From Drosophila miranda (taxonomy: Eukaryota > Arthropoda > Insecta > Diptera > Drosophilidae), in NCBI RefSeq assembly GCF_003369915.1, contig NW_022881603.1, forward strand, positions 21,821,515 to 21,885,514: 64,000 nucleotides of DNA, in the 5' to 3' direction. A model generated the notes under the pieces. That model was not told the origin of the DNA, ran no database searches, and worked only from the letters and a program-made list of their open reading frames with translations. Shown piece by piece: positions 10,782 to 22,883 of the stretch (positions are counted from its first letter, which is position 1; each line of letters opens with the position of its first letter). The position numbers and the translations under genes are program-made.

Positions 10782-12328
10782 ATGGCAAGCATAGGAAAGA
10801 CAAGGATGGCCACGGAGAAGGCGACGGGAGTTAAAATTCGCGTGGAAACGCTGAAAAAAAGGGAAGGAGAAGCTAAATCCGCCATGCGGGTAGGAGTAAA
10901 GATGGCGGCAAAAACGGCTCCGCAGCTTTTGGCTTCTAAACTGCTGTGCAAGAAACCAAATTTGTCGACGAACGTGTCGACAAACATGTCCACGAACACG
11001 ACAACAAGCATGACATCAAACATTTCTACGACGAAAGAGAGAGAGAAGACTGACGCGGTTTGTGTGGCTTCTGTGAGTACGAAAAACGGAAGTAACCGCA
11101 AAATCATCGTTAACAAGTATTATGAGGGGCATAAAGGCCCATACATTGTTTGTATCGACAAAATGAGTGCGAATAATGCCAGAATTGCTATAAACCAGTT
11201 TGATCTATCCGATCTGCTGCTGAAACAGGGCATTAGCGATATCGAGGAGGTTGCTAGAATGGGCTATGGCAGGTGCAAGATTGTGTGCGGGTCGGCGGAG
11301 TGTGCAAACGGGCTAGTGGAAAACAGTGTTTTCGCTGCTCAAGGGTACTCAACCCGAATCTTTAGGCACTTCGTCCAAAAAGCAGGGTTAATTTTTGGGA
11401 TCCCCGGGCACTACTCGGAGAAACAGCTAGCGGAGCTTGTAACCTCGGATATCCCAATTGAGGAGATAGTTCGGATTACGCGAAGGGATAGAGCATCGGG
11501 GGAACGTGTACCTACTGGCAGGGTGAAACTCTGGTTCAGAGGAGAGCAGTTACCAACCAAAATCAATTTTCTATATTCTAAAGTAGAAGTGAAACCTTTT
11601 GTTCAGCTTATTCAATGTTTCAGGTGTTTTAGGTTTGGCCATCTGGCGCAACATTGCAAGAGTGGAGCGAAATGTTTCAAATGCGGACAAGATCACAGCA
11701 AAGATATTATCTGCTCAGGGCTGGTCTGTGCTAACTGCAAGGGGGAACAAGCTGCCACCCACTCGCAGTGTGAGGCCAGGAAAAAAGCGTACGCCATTCA
11801 AAAGTGTATGACACTGGAAAACCTAACTAGAGATATCCGATCCTTTTTGATAGAGCTTCCCCCAACCTAAGGGATCAAGGGGAATTTCCTAGACCCAGTT
11901 GGCAATCTAACCGCTCCCCTGAATTCTTAAATAACAGCTTAGAGTCCGCCAGGGAAATTCATTCTGTCACCTCTTTCGCGGAAGTGACCAAATCCAATAG
12001 GGTTGCCGCCCGGAACGCAGAGGCGGCCAAGGCAGCAGCCAACATGGCAGAGTGGAAGAACTCAATAAACTCAGACTGCGTCCAAATGAGCGAGAAATTT
12101 GTTAGATCTTCATCCGTGGCATCCTTTCTGGCCCAGGATAAGCTAAACGCACTAGGAGCCAAACTCACAGCGTTCCTGATTGATCCAAACAACATCATTA
12201 AAGGGGATTCTTTAGCGAATAAATTTATTAAGGAAATTAGAGAATTTGTCAATGCTTCCAACGCAGAACTAGATAGGCGTCAGATTGCTCAAGGGATGGC
12301 AGTTGGTTCTCAAAACATCCAACAATGA
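10782..12328 (+). pseudogene. LINE ORF1 (I-clade), frameshifted
   Basis: The first 362 codons (10782-11870) are open. A basic Ser/Thr/Lys-rich start is followed by an RRM-like part and then three Cys knuckles (CFRCFRFGHLAQHC, CFKCGQDHSKDIIC, CANC). After 11870 the frame closes, but a new frame from 11984 to 12328 carries the expected Ala-rich C-terminus, which ends exactly at the ORF2 ATG (ATGA overlap at 12325-12328). So ORF1 was about 515 codons and has one frameshift near 11870-11980. Confidence 0.75.
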
Positions 12329-15300
12329 AGATTCTTCAGCTAAATATTCAAAGTCTGACACACAACAACAACAAACAGCTCCTCTCAATGTTCCTAGACA
12401 AGAACGCAATAGATATTGCCATCCTCTCAGAGATTTGGGTGCTGAACAACGCGGACTGCAGCATTTTAGACTATAACTTTTTCTGCAGGCCCAGAGAGGA
12501 CGGCTACGGCGGGGTTGGCATCTACGTCAGGAAAAACATTCAATTCAGCATTTTAAAAATAGAGAACGACTTGGAAATTTTAGGAATAAAAACATTAAAC
12601 CTCAAGAGCAATTTCAATATTTTTAGCATATGTATATGCACCGCCATCAACAACAGTTTCACAGTTTAAATCGGGCACAAAAAAGTTTTTCGAATTCGCG
12701 GCTTCTCTTGACATACCCTCAATAGTGGGCGGGGACTTCAACGCTAGGTCTTCTATCTGGGGAAGTCCGATCTGTGATCGCAAGGGTCGCAGCATTGAGA
12801 ATTCCACCCGGGAGGCCGGATTTATCTGCCTAAACGACGGTTCGCCAACCTTCTCCAGGAGCCCATCTCAATTCTCCGTTCTTGACCTTTCTTTTTCGAA
12901 CTACAGAAATGGAACTATTAACTGGCAAGTCCTCAAAACAAAAACGAGGGGGAACGTTGTGAGTTGCTGCGGAGACCGCAACTCTACAGTTATACCCGAT
13001 ACTAAGTCAGTATGGCTCTCCTCCGGCAGACGCCGCTAATATTAAACGACACGACAAGGAGTGCGTGCGAGAGAGACAGTTTATAATCAAGTCTGAGCGT
13101 GACGTCGGGGGCTGCGTAGCCAGTGCAAATTGATTTGTTCCTTTTGGCTATAAAAATGATCTGATCTGATCCAGATTCAGCAATCTGATAGATATGGTCA
13201 TTATCTATGATTCTGCGTTTTTAGTTTTCTCGAATGTGCAATATTGTGGATGCAACAGATTTTCGTCCTTTGTGGGGCGGAAAAGGGTGGGGCGAAATTC
13301 TGAGATATACGTTTTATAGTGAGATCTAACAGAAGTGCGGATACCAAATTTGGTTACTCTAGCCTTAATAGTCTCTGAGATTTGTGGATGCCCCAGATTT
13401 TCGTCCTTTGCGGGGGCGGAAGGGGGTGTGGCGAAATTTGGACACGAAACGGTCAAGGTCCGATATCACAGGAGTGTGGATACCAAATTTGGTTGCTCTG
13501 GCTCTTATAGGTTCTGAGATCCTTGAACTCATATTTTGCAATTGACAAAACCGACCATGAAACCTGTGTGTTAGAGAGAGACAGAGCGAGAAAGAATGAA
13601 ATTGTTTTCTTGATTCTGGCTATAATCATTATTCGATCTGGTTCAGATTTTGCACTGTAGAAGATATGGTCATCTTCACCGATTCTGCGTTTTTGGTTTT
13701 ATCGTATCTTTAAAAATGTGGATGCCACAGATTTTCGTCCTTTGTGGGGGCGGAAGTGGGCGGGGCGAAGTTTTGAAATATTTTTGTAGCAGTGACATAT
13801 CACAGAAGTCTGGATCCAAAACATCGTTGCTCTAGCTCTTATAGTCTTTGAGCACTAGGCGCTGAAGGGGACGGACGGACGGACGGACGGACGGACGGAC
13901 GGACGGACGGACGGACAGACGGACAGACAGACAGGGCTCAATCGACTCGGCTATTGATGCTGATCAAGAATATATATACTTTATGGGGTCGGAAACGATT
14001 CCTTCTGGACCTTACACACATCCACTTTTACCACAAATCTAATATACCCCAAAAATTCTACCTCACCAAAAAATTGGCTGATGCCAGAGAAACCTTAGAA
14101 GCTGACAAAAATCTACAAAATCACGTAAAAAATCTTAGAAAGCGCAACTTTTCCAAGTTTATAGAAGAGGTCTCCTCATCGCCCTCTATGTGAAGCAGGG
14201 GGAAGAACATCAAAAAATACGGTCAAATCAAAAATGTAGGGAACAAATGGACGAACGAAGATGACAAAAACTTTCTCAATATGGTCAAAGTAACCCCATC
14301 CACGTCAAACAGTAGGCCCCCTAAGAAAATTCCTGCCCCTTTGTTAGGACCAGACGACCCGGAACCCCTGGAACTGGAAGAATTCCTGGCCTTCCTAAAA
14401 ACCAGGAACCCCAATTCGGCTAGAGGCCCTGATGGCATCTCGTTCAGGATGCTTCAAAAGCTACCAAGTGGGAAAAAACAAGACATTTTTGAAATTATAA
14501 ATAAAGTGTGGCTGAGTGGCGTCATCCCTGAAGTCTGGCGCAGGATAAAAGTGGTACCCATCCCCAAGAAGAATGCAGACCCTACTTCCTTCCAAAACCA
14601 TAGGCCGATTTGTTTGATTAACACGCTGTTTAAATCCATAGAGGGGTTGATAAGGTTGAAGTTGGACGAGCACATAGCAAACTGTGACCTGCTGCCGGTC
14701 AGGTCCTATGCCTTCAGGAGAAACAGGTCCACGGCTCTTTGCATCAACGACCTTATCAACAAAGTTCTGGCGCTGAAGTCGAGGGTTTGTCAGGTTGTCG
14801 CAGCTTGCCTAGATTTACAAGGGCAAAAGCGAGGTAGAGGTGAACAGAGGTGTTAGCCAGGGTAGCTGTCTCAGCCCAACCCTTTTTAACCTTTACACAC
14901 CCGAACTACATGATATTAACAGTCATAACTGCTTACTGTTTCAGTATGCTGATGACTTTTTCATAGTATGTTTTCATAAAGACGTATCCATTGCGAAAGG
15001 GGTGCTGGAAGACAGTATAGATAAGTTCGAAGAAAAATCCAATAGGCTAAACCTGTCATTCAATCCGGTGAAGTCTAAAGTGATTTACTTCAACAATCGT
15101 AGAGCTGCGCTAAATATCTCGCATCAAGGAGTTGAGATCAGACAAGTAGAGCAGATCAAATACCTAGGTAGGGGGGGAGTTTGGCAGCATAATAGATAGA
15201 GTTGAGGTTTTCGAGAACACAGCTTCGTTTTGCACTAAAATTAGCTCCGACTTAGAATTTTTCAAGGGTTCTGCACCCAACAAGCCGCTATAGACCAGGC

Positions 15301-16107
15301 AGGTATCATGCTGCTCCACGGGGAAAAGAAGGATCAGCTGACAAAGGGTGGTTACACGGATGGGTCAGTCGCAGATGGGCATTCCAGCGCCGCTTTCCTG
15401 CACGATAGGACAGGTTTTTTAGATAGCTATTACACGCACAAAACCCTTTCCTCGTTGTCCGCCGAGCTCCTTGCTATCGAGAAGGCAGACCATGCTATTT
15501 TGTACAATTTTCCTCGTGTCGCGCTCCTGAAAAGATCCAACAAAATCCACATCTAAGAACTGTAGAGGTTCACTACATTCCCGGACACGCTAACATCCCT
15601 CAGAACACTTCAGTTGACGCAGCAGCCAAAGAAGCCCACAGACGAGGAAAATACACAGTGGTTAAATGGAACCTTAAAGACGCTATGTGCGAAATACACA
15701 GAATCTTAAAAGCAGAATGGGAGAGAGAATACGCCGAGTTTTCTAGTATCAAGCACCGAGGTTACTGCTCGCTTTTCCCCTCAATATCATCTAAGCCGTG
15801 GTTCCTAAGTAAAACTAAGCTTAAAGCCATTGACGCAAAAAGAATCAACAGACTGCTTAGTGGTAACGCATTCGATAGGCACACTCTCGCCAAAATGCAT
15901 GTAGTTCCTAGTAACATATGTGATACATGCGATAGTATCGATAACGCCTCGCATTTAATTTTCAATTGTACAAAGTACAACACAACAAGGCAAAACTTCC
16001 CATCTCTAAGAAAATATAATGATATTTACAAATTCTTTGAAAAAGAAAACATCAGCGCGTACCAAACACTAATTGACTTCATCGACGAAATTGATGTAAA
16101 GCTATAA
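12325..16107 (+). pseudogene. LINE ORF2: endonuclease, RT, RNase H (broken)
   Basis: It starts with MKILQLNIQSLTHNNNKQLL (APE endonuclease). The frame changes at about 12669, where the endonuclease continues in 12725-12941 (GGDFNARSSIWGSP). The ISY insertion follows. The RT domain covers 14281-15199 with NSARGPDGISFRML, HRPICLINTLFKSIEGLI and YADD; its frame is interrupted near 14830. RNase H is at 15308-15560 and the C-terminal part at 15658-16107 (ICDTCDSIDNASHLIFNC). At least four breaks besides the insertion make it dead. Confidence 0.75.
12942..14050 (+). mobile_element. ISY/SGM copy 3, inside LINE ORF2
   Basis: Plus-oriented copy from AAACGAGGGGGAACG to CTAATATACCCC. It lacks the 3' hairpin tip seen in copies 1, 4, 5 and 6. 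A pure GGAC tract lies at about 13870-13912. LINE ORF2 coding continues on both sides, so this copy landed after the LINE and is younger than it. Confidence 0.85.
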
Positions 16108-16443
16108 ACAGTACTCCAACATCTTCTATTCTTTGACTTGGCAATTTCCACCTTCAAAAGGCGGGCGGCCAAATAATCCCACGCTACTCACGGGTAGCTT
16201 GGTAACTTAAACCATAAAAAAAAACCCAATTTTCCATTGGAACTTTGCAATTATTTTTGTTTTTGCGGCTGCTTAGACGGCGAAATTGCCGCTGGGAGCA
16301 GCTCCCAGGCTGAGGCACCTGTGAAAATGCTTTTTAACACATTCAGTGTTGATAAAATACGCGTTCCTGCAATTTCAGGTTGCGGTCTTGTCTTGTCGTC
16401 GGCTTAAGTGTTTTCTTATGTGAAATCGCTGCGCACTGAGCAG

Positions 16444-17445
16444 ACATAATGACAACGAACCAGCATTCCATCATGGTACTCAAGACTTGTGCCAATATAA
16501 ATTCAGGACCCTCTTCCATGACCAACGGCACCAACAATGCCACCGGACCAGTATCGCAATCTGCCTACACGAACGGCCTCAATGGAAAGGCCACAGCGAC
16601 AGCCACAGCCAGAAAGTCACAACCCACCGATACAGTGGAACCCGATGAGCCAAATACGAAGAAACAGCGATTGATTGAAAAGATTCACTACGAAGACCTG
16701 GGCGATCCTCTAACGGAAGTCAACGAGGACTCATCCAATGGAGACGGGGGCCAGCCTAAGCAGTTTGAGCTCTCCAAGGTGGAGCGCTACCTCAACGGAC
16801 CCGTTCAGCATGGCATGTATGAAAACCATAGCGAAAAGTTTAGCCTGGAGGATGTGCAGTACAAACTAGTGCGCAATTCGGAGTCCTGGCTGAATCGCAG
16901 TGTGCAGCGCGGTGTCATTTGCCCCAAGGCCGCAGTAAATGCTCTCGGAGAGCTAAGTCCAGGCGGTACCTTAATGCGTGGCTTTCAAGAGCAGTCGGCA
17001 GGACGTAAGTTGCAGTGAATTTTCGATTGATATGATTTTGGGTTCATGTAATTATTGATTGTATCTTTTGCACAGAGCTGGTTCCTAGTGACTTTCAGCG
17101 CGAATTGCGCCACTTGTATCTTTCGCTGTCAGAGCTGTTGAAACATTTCTGGAACTGTTTTCCACCCACCACCGAAGAGCTGGAGGCGAAGCTCCAGGGC
17201 ATGCATGACACCCTACAACGTTTCAAAATGGCCAAACTGGTTCCGTTTGAGGTAGGCTTTTCATTGCTCAGGGTCAATCGAACCATCTGTGACGTGCCTT
17301 GCCCTTGCCTTTTCCACAGAATCGTGCTATGCATGAGCTCTCGCCGCTGCGTTCCTCACTCACTCAGCACATGAACCAGCTGTTGCGCACTGCCAACTCA
17401 AAGTTCGTCACGTGGAAGGAGCGCAAGCTCCGAAACAACAGATAG
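16444..17445 (+). pseudogene. Tfb1: Tfb1 (TFIIH p62 subunit), C-terminal half only
   Basis: Three exons, 16444/16449-17004, 17076-17251 and 17320-17445, join in frame to about 285 codons. Human GTF2H1 landmarks appear in order: NQHSIMVL, KKQRLIEKIHYEDLGD, LSPGGTLMRG, LRHLYLSLSELLKHFW, CFPPTTEELEAKL and the end NSKFVTWKERKLRN. p62 is a core TFIIH subunit for transcription start and nucleotide excision repair. The PH domain and BSD repeats (first ~300 residues) are absent from the window; decayed LINE sequence lies upstream instead. The kept part has no stop or shift and good splice sites. The ATG at 16449 is internal to the normal protein, and GAGCAG|AC at 16443/16444 may be the old splice acceptor. 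It is either a 5'-truncated copy or a gene whose front half was lost or moved. Confidence 0.85.
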
Positions 17446-18181
17446 CAGGAACCCGCCGTGGGTGAACTTGAGATTCTGCCACTCACCTCACAAACAATTA
17501 TTATAGAATAGGAGTATAGTCATAAGTGAGTGGAACTCATTGGAATAAATCATTATTTGCAACTATATAGGAGTCATGTGTTGTGTCTGCTCCCCGTTTC
17601 TCCAGAATATTTTGGAGAGTTTAGCTTGGTTGCTGGCTCTGCTCAATTGGCAACGTTATCACCCCATACAAATTTGTATTTTGTTCGATTTCTATCCCTA
17701 CGCACCGCAATCACTGCAGGGAAGTCAAATATGTAAAATCAAATTCATTGGCACTTTTCTTTATTTTAGGCAAAAATTGAAATATTTCTGCATTCTATAA
17801 AGAGTAATCTGGTATAGCTTTAATTTGTGCAAGATAAATGCCCAACTGCTTCGCCGATTCAATGGAATTTTGGGCAGCGGAGTGTATATCGTATACACGT
17901 GAGCAAGACAGCAGTTATTACCAGATAAAACATCTGAATGCTAACCAATTAAAGCGAAAGATATTTTTAGAATCACGCTCCGAGAGGGTTTCCCGTTGGC
18001 AGACCCAAAAGTATGTGCTCACCTGATCCTGACTTGGACATAATCCGGGAGGAGTTGGAATGTACTAATTGAATATTGTAATCCTAAGAAATTAAAGATT
18101 GTAAACTGGATGTTCGATTGTTCGGTTGTTTAAACTGAATTAAACCAATTCGGGGTGACCCAAATTCCCTATCTGGATTTT
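17446..18181. other. Intergenic, Tfb1 3' UTR and spacer
   Basis: An AATAAA at about 17543 could end the Tfb1 message. The rest is AT-rich. A 62-codon open frame (17838-18026) has no recognisable features and is probably chance. Confidence 0.4.
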
Positions 18182-19292
18182 AATTAACAGCTTCTTGGCC
18201 ACGCACCTTTCTTGGCTGCTTCTGGCCACCGCGGCCTGCCAGTCGAATTTAGAAGTTGAAGAGTCGAGCATCGAACATGAGATGCCATTGGATGTCGGAT
18301 GCTTTGAACAGATCTTTGAACTTTCCGCAATGGCAGTGTCTGGTGTGGTCCATAATGCACTGGAAATTAGTGAGCTCTGCTCTATTATTCACCACAAACT
18401 CTGAGTATGGGGTAATCTAGCCTCAATTCATGTGTTTTTTGTTAGGTTAATAAATCGGTTACCGTTTCGCAGATATTTATGGCTATATCGGTGCCCATAG
18501 GCTTGCCGCATCGGAATGTGTTCTTGTCGTACAATTACGAGTTCAATTACTACTAGCCAGAGCATGTCTACAAGTATCCGCCTATTCTGGTGAGTATTGG
18601 CAGTGCTGGTTCGTGTCGTGAGTCCTTTGTTTAAAATGTACCAACTCTATTACTAGATGGGCGACTATCAGGACTCCTATCTGACATATCCCACCTCGGG
18701 GCGTGGGGACAACGGCAGGCATTGCCAGAACTGCACTGAGCGGAGGGATCAGGATCACCAGCAGCAACTCAACAACGGAATCGGAATCAACATCAACGTC
18801 ACGTGAAAAACGTTCCTTGTCGTTGATGAGTCGCTCCATATTCTACTCAATGATAAGGGACAAGTTGAAAAGGTGCGAACAGTAGCATCTTGTGATATTT
18901 CTAATGCTAATCGTGATCGCTATCGCTATCCCTCCCCAGATCGGGTTACCCTACCCAGGCCTGTCTGCTGCGTATGATATGCGAGACGAATGCCTCGCAG
19001 TTAGGCGAAGTCAACGGCTTCTTGGGCAGCCTAATCCACATCATATTCACGTAAGGCTGAAATCCCAATGAATTTTAAAACCATACTCAATTATCCCTTG
19101 TCTTGTTGCAGTCCAAGCAGTTCTAAGGATGAGCATCTTCCCGATGAGTTTTACCAGGCCGAGTGGGATGGTCGACATCATCGGGAATGCTCCAGCTACA
19201 CCTCCAATTGTGAGGCGAACATCTTGGACATGATCTCCGTGCCCGTGGAGCAGACGCTGAGCGACATTGTAAGTGGGCGTAGAAGAAAATAA
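18182..19292 (+). pseudogene. DM4_12 family gene 1, broken
   Basis: First of three tandem genes of the insect DM4_12 family (small secreted or membrane-anchored proteins of unknown function). Recognisable exons: 18478-18590 (FMAISVPIGLPHRNVFLSYN), 18657-18880 (REKRSLSLMSRSIFYSMI), 18952-19050 (SGYPTQACLLRMICETNASQ) and 19113-19292 (LPDEFYQAEWDGRHHREC). Damage: an in-frame TAG in the first of these exons (NYY-stop-PEH), a frame change between the start and the REKRSLS part of the next, and no clear ATG exon. 18182-18400 contains a signal-like stretch (LSWLLLATAACQS) that may be the old first exon. Splice sites are otherwise kept. Confidence 0.75.
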
Positions 19293-19481
19293 ACTTGACT
19301 TCCATCTGAATAGTCTCTCTCTCTCTCTCTCTCTGGGTGGGGGGCTTACTTATCCAATTAGCGGACACTCTCTCCGCGGTGCAAAGCAATTGCTGTGCAG
19401 TACCCATCGCCAATTGTCGGTTGGATGGTCTGTTCAGTTGCTGGCTGAACACCGTGGAGGTCTATCGTGCGTTTCCCGTAA

Positions 19482-20508
19482 ATGAAAATGCTTTCAATGG
19501 GAGCCCGGGCTCTGGGGTTTGTTTCACTGTTTGTGACTGTCTTGGATCTAGCCGACACGCATGTGGCCTTTACAACGGCCAGTACCCATGGCGTGAGTAC
19601 ATCCATGAATAGGTGGTATTAATGGTCTCAAATGGATGTTCTTCACCATTAGATCTTTGCGGCCCTGGCTGTACCCCTGGAGCTACCTCATCGCAACGTT
19701 TTTGTGTCCTACAACTTTGAGGCCAACTACAATTTACCCGCTAAATGGGGGAAATTTACGATATTTGTGAGAGCATTATGCGTTTGTTTGAGGCTATAAA
19801 ATGCCGCATTTGCTGACACATTAGCACACTTTTTGTGCCCCAATTAACAGCTCTTGGCTTTAGGACAAACAGACAAACAGAATGATAATGGAACTTGGTT
19901 CTATTGTAGTAAAACGGTCCCATTGAATCTGAAGAGCTGGAGCCAGAGGTGGAAGGAGAGGAAGAAGTGGAGGTGGAGTCTTCTCGTAAAATAAAAAGTG
20001 ACTCCCAGAACGGCAACAATGACGAGGATCAGGAGGAAGCGGAGGAGGATCCCACTGAGGCTCCCATCCATCAACGTAAAAGTCGTGCTCTGATTACTCG
20101 TTCCAACATCTATCGCATATTTATAGATAAACTCCAAAGGTAAGGTAAGCTTTCAGAAGATTTATTTCAGCTTGAGCCAAGATCCACTATCCCTTTAGAA
20201 GCGGCTTTCAAGGCGAGGCCTGTCTGTTACGCTTGATCTGTGAATCGCCAACTACATGTTGGCCTACTACATGTTCTATTTAGGTAAGATGAAGGTCACC
20301 TGTGAAGATATCTAGTTGAATCTGTTAACATTGCAGTCCCAGCACTTCAGAGTCAGAGCAGCTGCCACTGCGCTACTACCAGGCGGAGCACGATGGCTGG
20401 CATGAGAACTGCCACTACTACCATCTGGACTGCGGGGAGAGTGTTCTGGAACTGATATCGGAGCCCTTTGAAGAGATTCTGAAACGCATTGAACGCCATC
20501 ACATATAG
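19482..20508 (+). pseudogene. DM4_12 family gene 2, broken
   Basis: Same family and intron pattern as its neighbours. Exon 1 19482-19592 has a signal peptide (MKMLSMGARALGFVSLFVTV). Exon 2 is 19653-19774 (FAALAVPLELPHRNVFVSYN). An acidic exon (about 19910-20139) ends in SRALITRSNIYRIFIDKLQR. Next come SGFQGEACLLRLICES (from about 20200) and the last exon, 20338-20508, with LPLRYYQAEHDGWHENCHYY and the end ERHHI. Two faults are seen: the third exon opens with TAA in the expected frame, and the exon near 20250 is short and out of frame compared with genes 1 and 3. An ISY repeat begins five bases after its stop codon. Confidence 0.75.
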
Positions 20509-20512
20509 AACA

Positions 20513-21624
20513 AAACGAGGGAGAACGTTGTGAGTTGCTGCGGAGACCGCAACTCTACAGTTATACCCGATACTAAGTAGGTATGACTCTCCTCCGGCAG
20601 ACGCCGCTAATATTAAACGACACGACAACAAGTGCGTGCGAGAGAGACAGAAAATCAGTCTGAGCGTGACGTCGGGGGCTGCGTAGCCAGTGCAAATTGA
20701 TTTGTTCCTTTTGGCTATAAAAATGATCTGATCTGATCGAGATTCGGCAATCTGATAGATATGATCATTATCTATAATTCTGCGTTTTTAGTTTTCTCGA
20801 ATGTGCAATATTGTGGATGCAACAGATTTTCGTCCTTTGGGGGGGCGGAAAAGGGTATGGCGTAATTCTGAGATATACGTTTTATAGTGAGATCTAACAG
20901 AAGTGCGGATACCAAATTTGGTTACTCTAGCCTTAATAGTCTCTGAGATTTGTGGATGCCCCAGATTTTCGTCCTTTGCGGGGGCGGAAGGGGGTGTGGC
21001 GAAATTTGGACATGAAACGGTCAAGGTCAGATATCACAGGAGTGTGAATACCAAATTTGGTTGATCTGGCTCTTATAGGTTCTGCGATCCTTGAACTCAT
21101 ATTTTGCAATTGGCAAAGCCGACCATGAAACCTGTGTGTTAGAGAGAGACAGAGCGAGAAAGAATGAAATTGTTTTCTTGATTCTGGCTATAATAATTAT
21201 ACGATCTGGTTGAGATCTTCCATTCTAAAACATATAGTCATCCTCTACGATTCTGCGTTTTTGGTTTTATCGTATCTTTAAAAATGTGGATGCCACAGAT
21301 TTTCGTCCTTTGTGGGGGCGGAAGTGGGCGGGGCAAAGTTTTAAAATATTTTTGTAGCAGTGACATATCACAGATGTCTGGATCCAAAACATCGTTGCTC
21401 TAGCTCTTATAGTCTTTGAGCACTAGGCGCTGAAGGGGACGGACGGACGGACGGACGGACGGACAGACGGACAGACAGACAGGGCTCAATCGACTCGGCT
21501 ATTGATGCTGATCAAGAATATATATACTTTATGGGGTCGGAAACGATTCCTTCTGGACGTTACACACATCCACTTTTACCACAAATCTAATATACCCCAA
21601 TACTCATTTTGAGTATCGGGTATA
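20513..21624 (+). mobile_element. ISY/SGM copy 4
   Basis: Plus-oriented, full length (about 1.11 kb), with the standard 5' start, the GGAC/AGAC tract near 21437-21480 and the 3' hairpin plus CGGGTATA. It lies just behind the stop codon of DM4_12 gene 2 and so replaces that gene's 3' UTR. Confidence 0.85.
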
Positions 21625-21851
21625 AAAATATACAAGCAGATCCAAACCGTTTGACCTGATTCGTATTTCTCGCTTTTCAATTAGCAACTTTCGCTGCCAG
21701 AAACGAAAAGCCAAAGGTTCTTTACCAGCTCATAATTGGATTATCACTTTTAAGGTGAAGAAAGAAGAAAGGTTTTTTCCTCAGTCGTTGTGGTCTTGCG
21801 TCTCAGTTCGATGAGACACCTGTTGCTGTCCAGAGCGTTGCAGACGTAACG

Positions 21852-22883
21852 ATGGACTGGGCAGTCCTTTTGATTTTGTGCTCACTCCATGAGATTCAGT
21901 CTCATTTCGTTTGGAATACTGGGGGTGGGTCTTCGGTGAGTTGTGCTTGTAATACCGGTTCGAAGCTTCCCCGTTTCTCATTATCCGATTTGGCAGCTCT
22001 TTGTGGCCATTGCTATTCCCCTGGAGTTGCACAACAAGGTCTTTCTGTCGTACAACTTTGAGGTTAGCTATCACCTGCCAAAAACTTGGACAGACAAGCC
22101 GCCCGTTCTGGTAAGATTACATCGGATTCACATGGCGGTTTCAATCCAATTTTGTTTCCCCCTTAGAGACATGGCAATGGGACAAATTGTAACTATTCTT
22201 TGAGTGACTACGATGGTCACCATGGACACTACGGGCCCGGAGGAGACTTTGCTGATTACTATGAGGACTACCAGGATAACTATCATTCCGGACACAAGCA
22301 CAATCCTTCGCATCACAAGAAAAAAAAGAAGAAGCCTCAACACCAGCCTGCTAGTGGAGGAGGAGGAGCTGTCCTGAAGCCACCAAAGCATAAGCACAAA
22401 CACAAGCCGAAACCCCCGCCACCAAAGGACGAAGATGATGGCGACTACAAGGACTTCTTTGAGGGATTTCCGATGGACGGTGATGGCGATCCAGTGCCCA
22501 GACATCGCCACGAAAGATCTCTGCTCTCGCGCTCAAAGTTCTACGAGATACTCAGCCACCGCTTCGAACAGTAAGTAATCTCCCAGAGAAACTCCAAACG
22601 AGATCAGAGACTGATCCAAAGTGATTTCAGGCACGGCTTCGGTCCCGGCAATCAGTGCCTTCTGCGGCTGATCTGGGAGGCGAACAGCTACCAACTAGGA
22701 AACCATAACGGAGTGCTGGGCAGCTTGGTCCACGTCATGTTCAGTCCCACCAGCTCTCGCTACGAGTCGCTGCCGAAGCGCTACTATATCGCCGAGCTGG
22801 ATGGACAGAGGGGCAGCTGCGAGGGCTACAGGAGGGAGTGCAAGCAGAGTATTCTCGCGACTTTATTCAGGTGTTGTTCATGA
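21852..22883 (+). CDS. DM4_12 family secreted protein, gene 3
   Basis: Four exons, 21852-21935, 21997-22110, 22167-22570 and 22631-22883, give 284 codons with canonical splice sites. A signal peptide (MDWAVLLILCSLHEIQS) is followed by FVAIAIPLELHNKVFLSYNF. A long hydrophilic insert is rich in Asp/Tyr, His and Lys (HKHKHKPKPPPPK). The family core follows: SRSKFYEILSHRFE, GPGNQCLLRLIWEAN, NGVLGSLVHVMFSPTSS, LPKRYYIAELDG, then paired Cys. The function is unknown. The last 11 codons differ from the family end. In the +1 frame the sequence continues as DFIQVLFMNLLNAGQKQF to a TAA near 22922, so a single-base change near 22857 may have altered the tail. The 3' end overlaps the minus-strand OBP gene. 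Confidence 0.75.

Larger units (their letters stand above)
10336..16222 (+). mobile_element. I-clade LINE, decayed, split by an ISY copy
   Basis: A second I-type non-LTR element, plus strand: 5' region (about 10336-10781), ORF1 (10782-12328), ORF2 (12325-16107) and a short 3' tail ending in an A-run at about 16213-16222. ORF2 shows endonuclease, reverse transcriptase (YADDFFIVC), RNase H (GGYTDGSVADGHSSAAFLHD) and a C-terminal Cys/His part. RNase H after RT is typical of the I clade. Several frame breaks are present, and an ISY repeat sits at 12942-14050. It lies directly upstream of the truncated Tfb1 gene and may have caused or followed that truncation. Confidence 0.85.

Noticed and set aside
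18195-18404. Intact short gene with a signal-like start
   Set aside because: It has no ATG (begins TTG) and sits where the first exon of DM4_12 gene 1 should be, so it is treated as that remnant.
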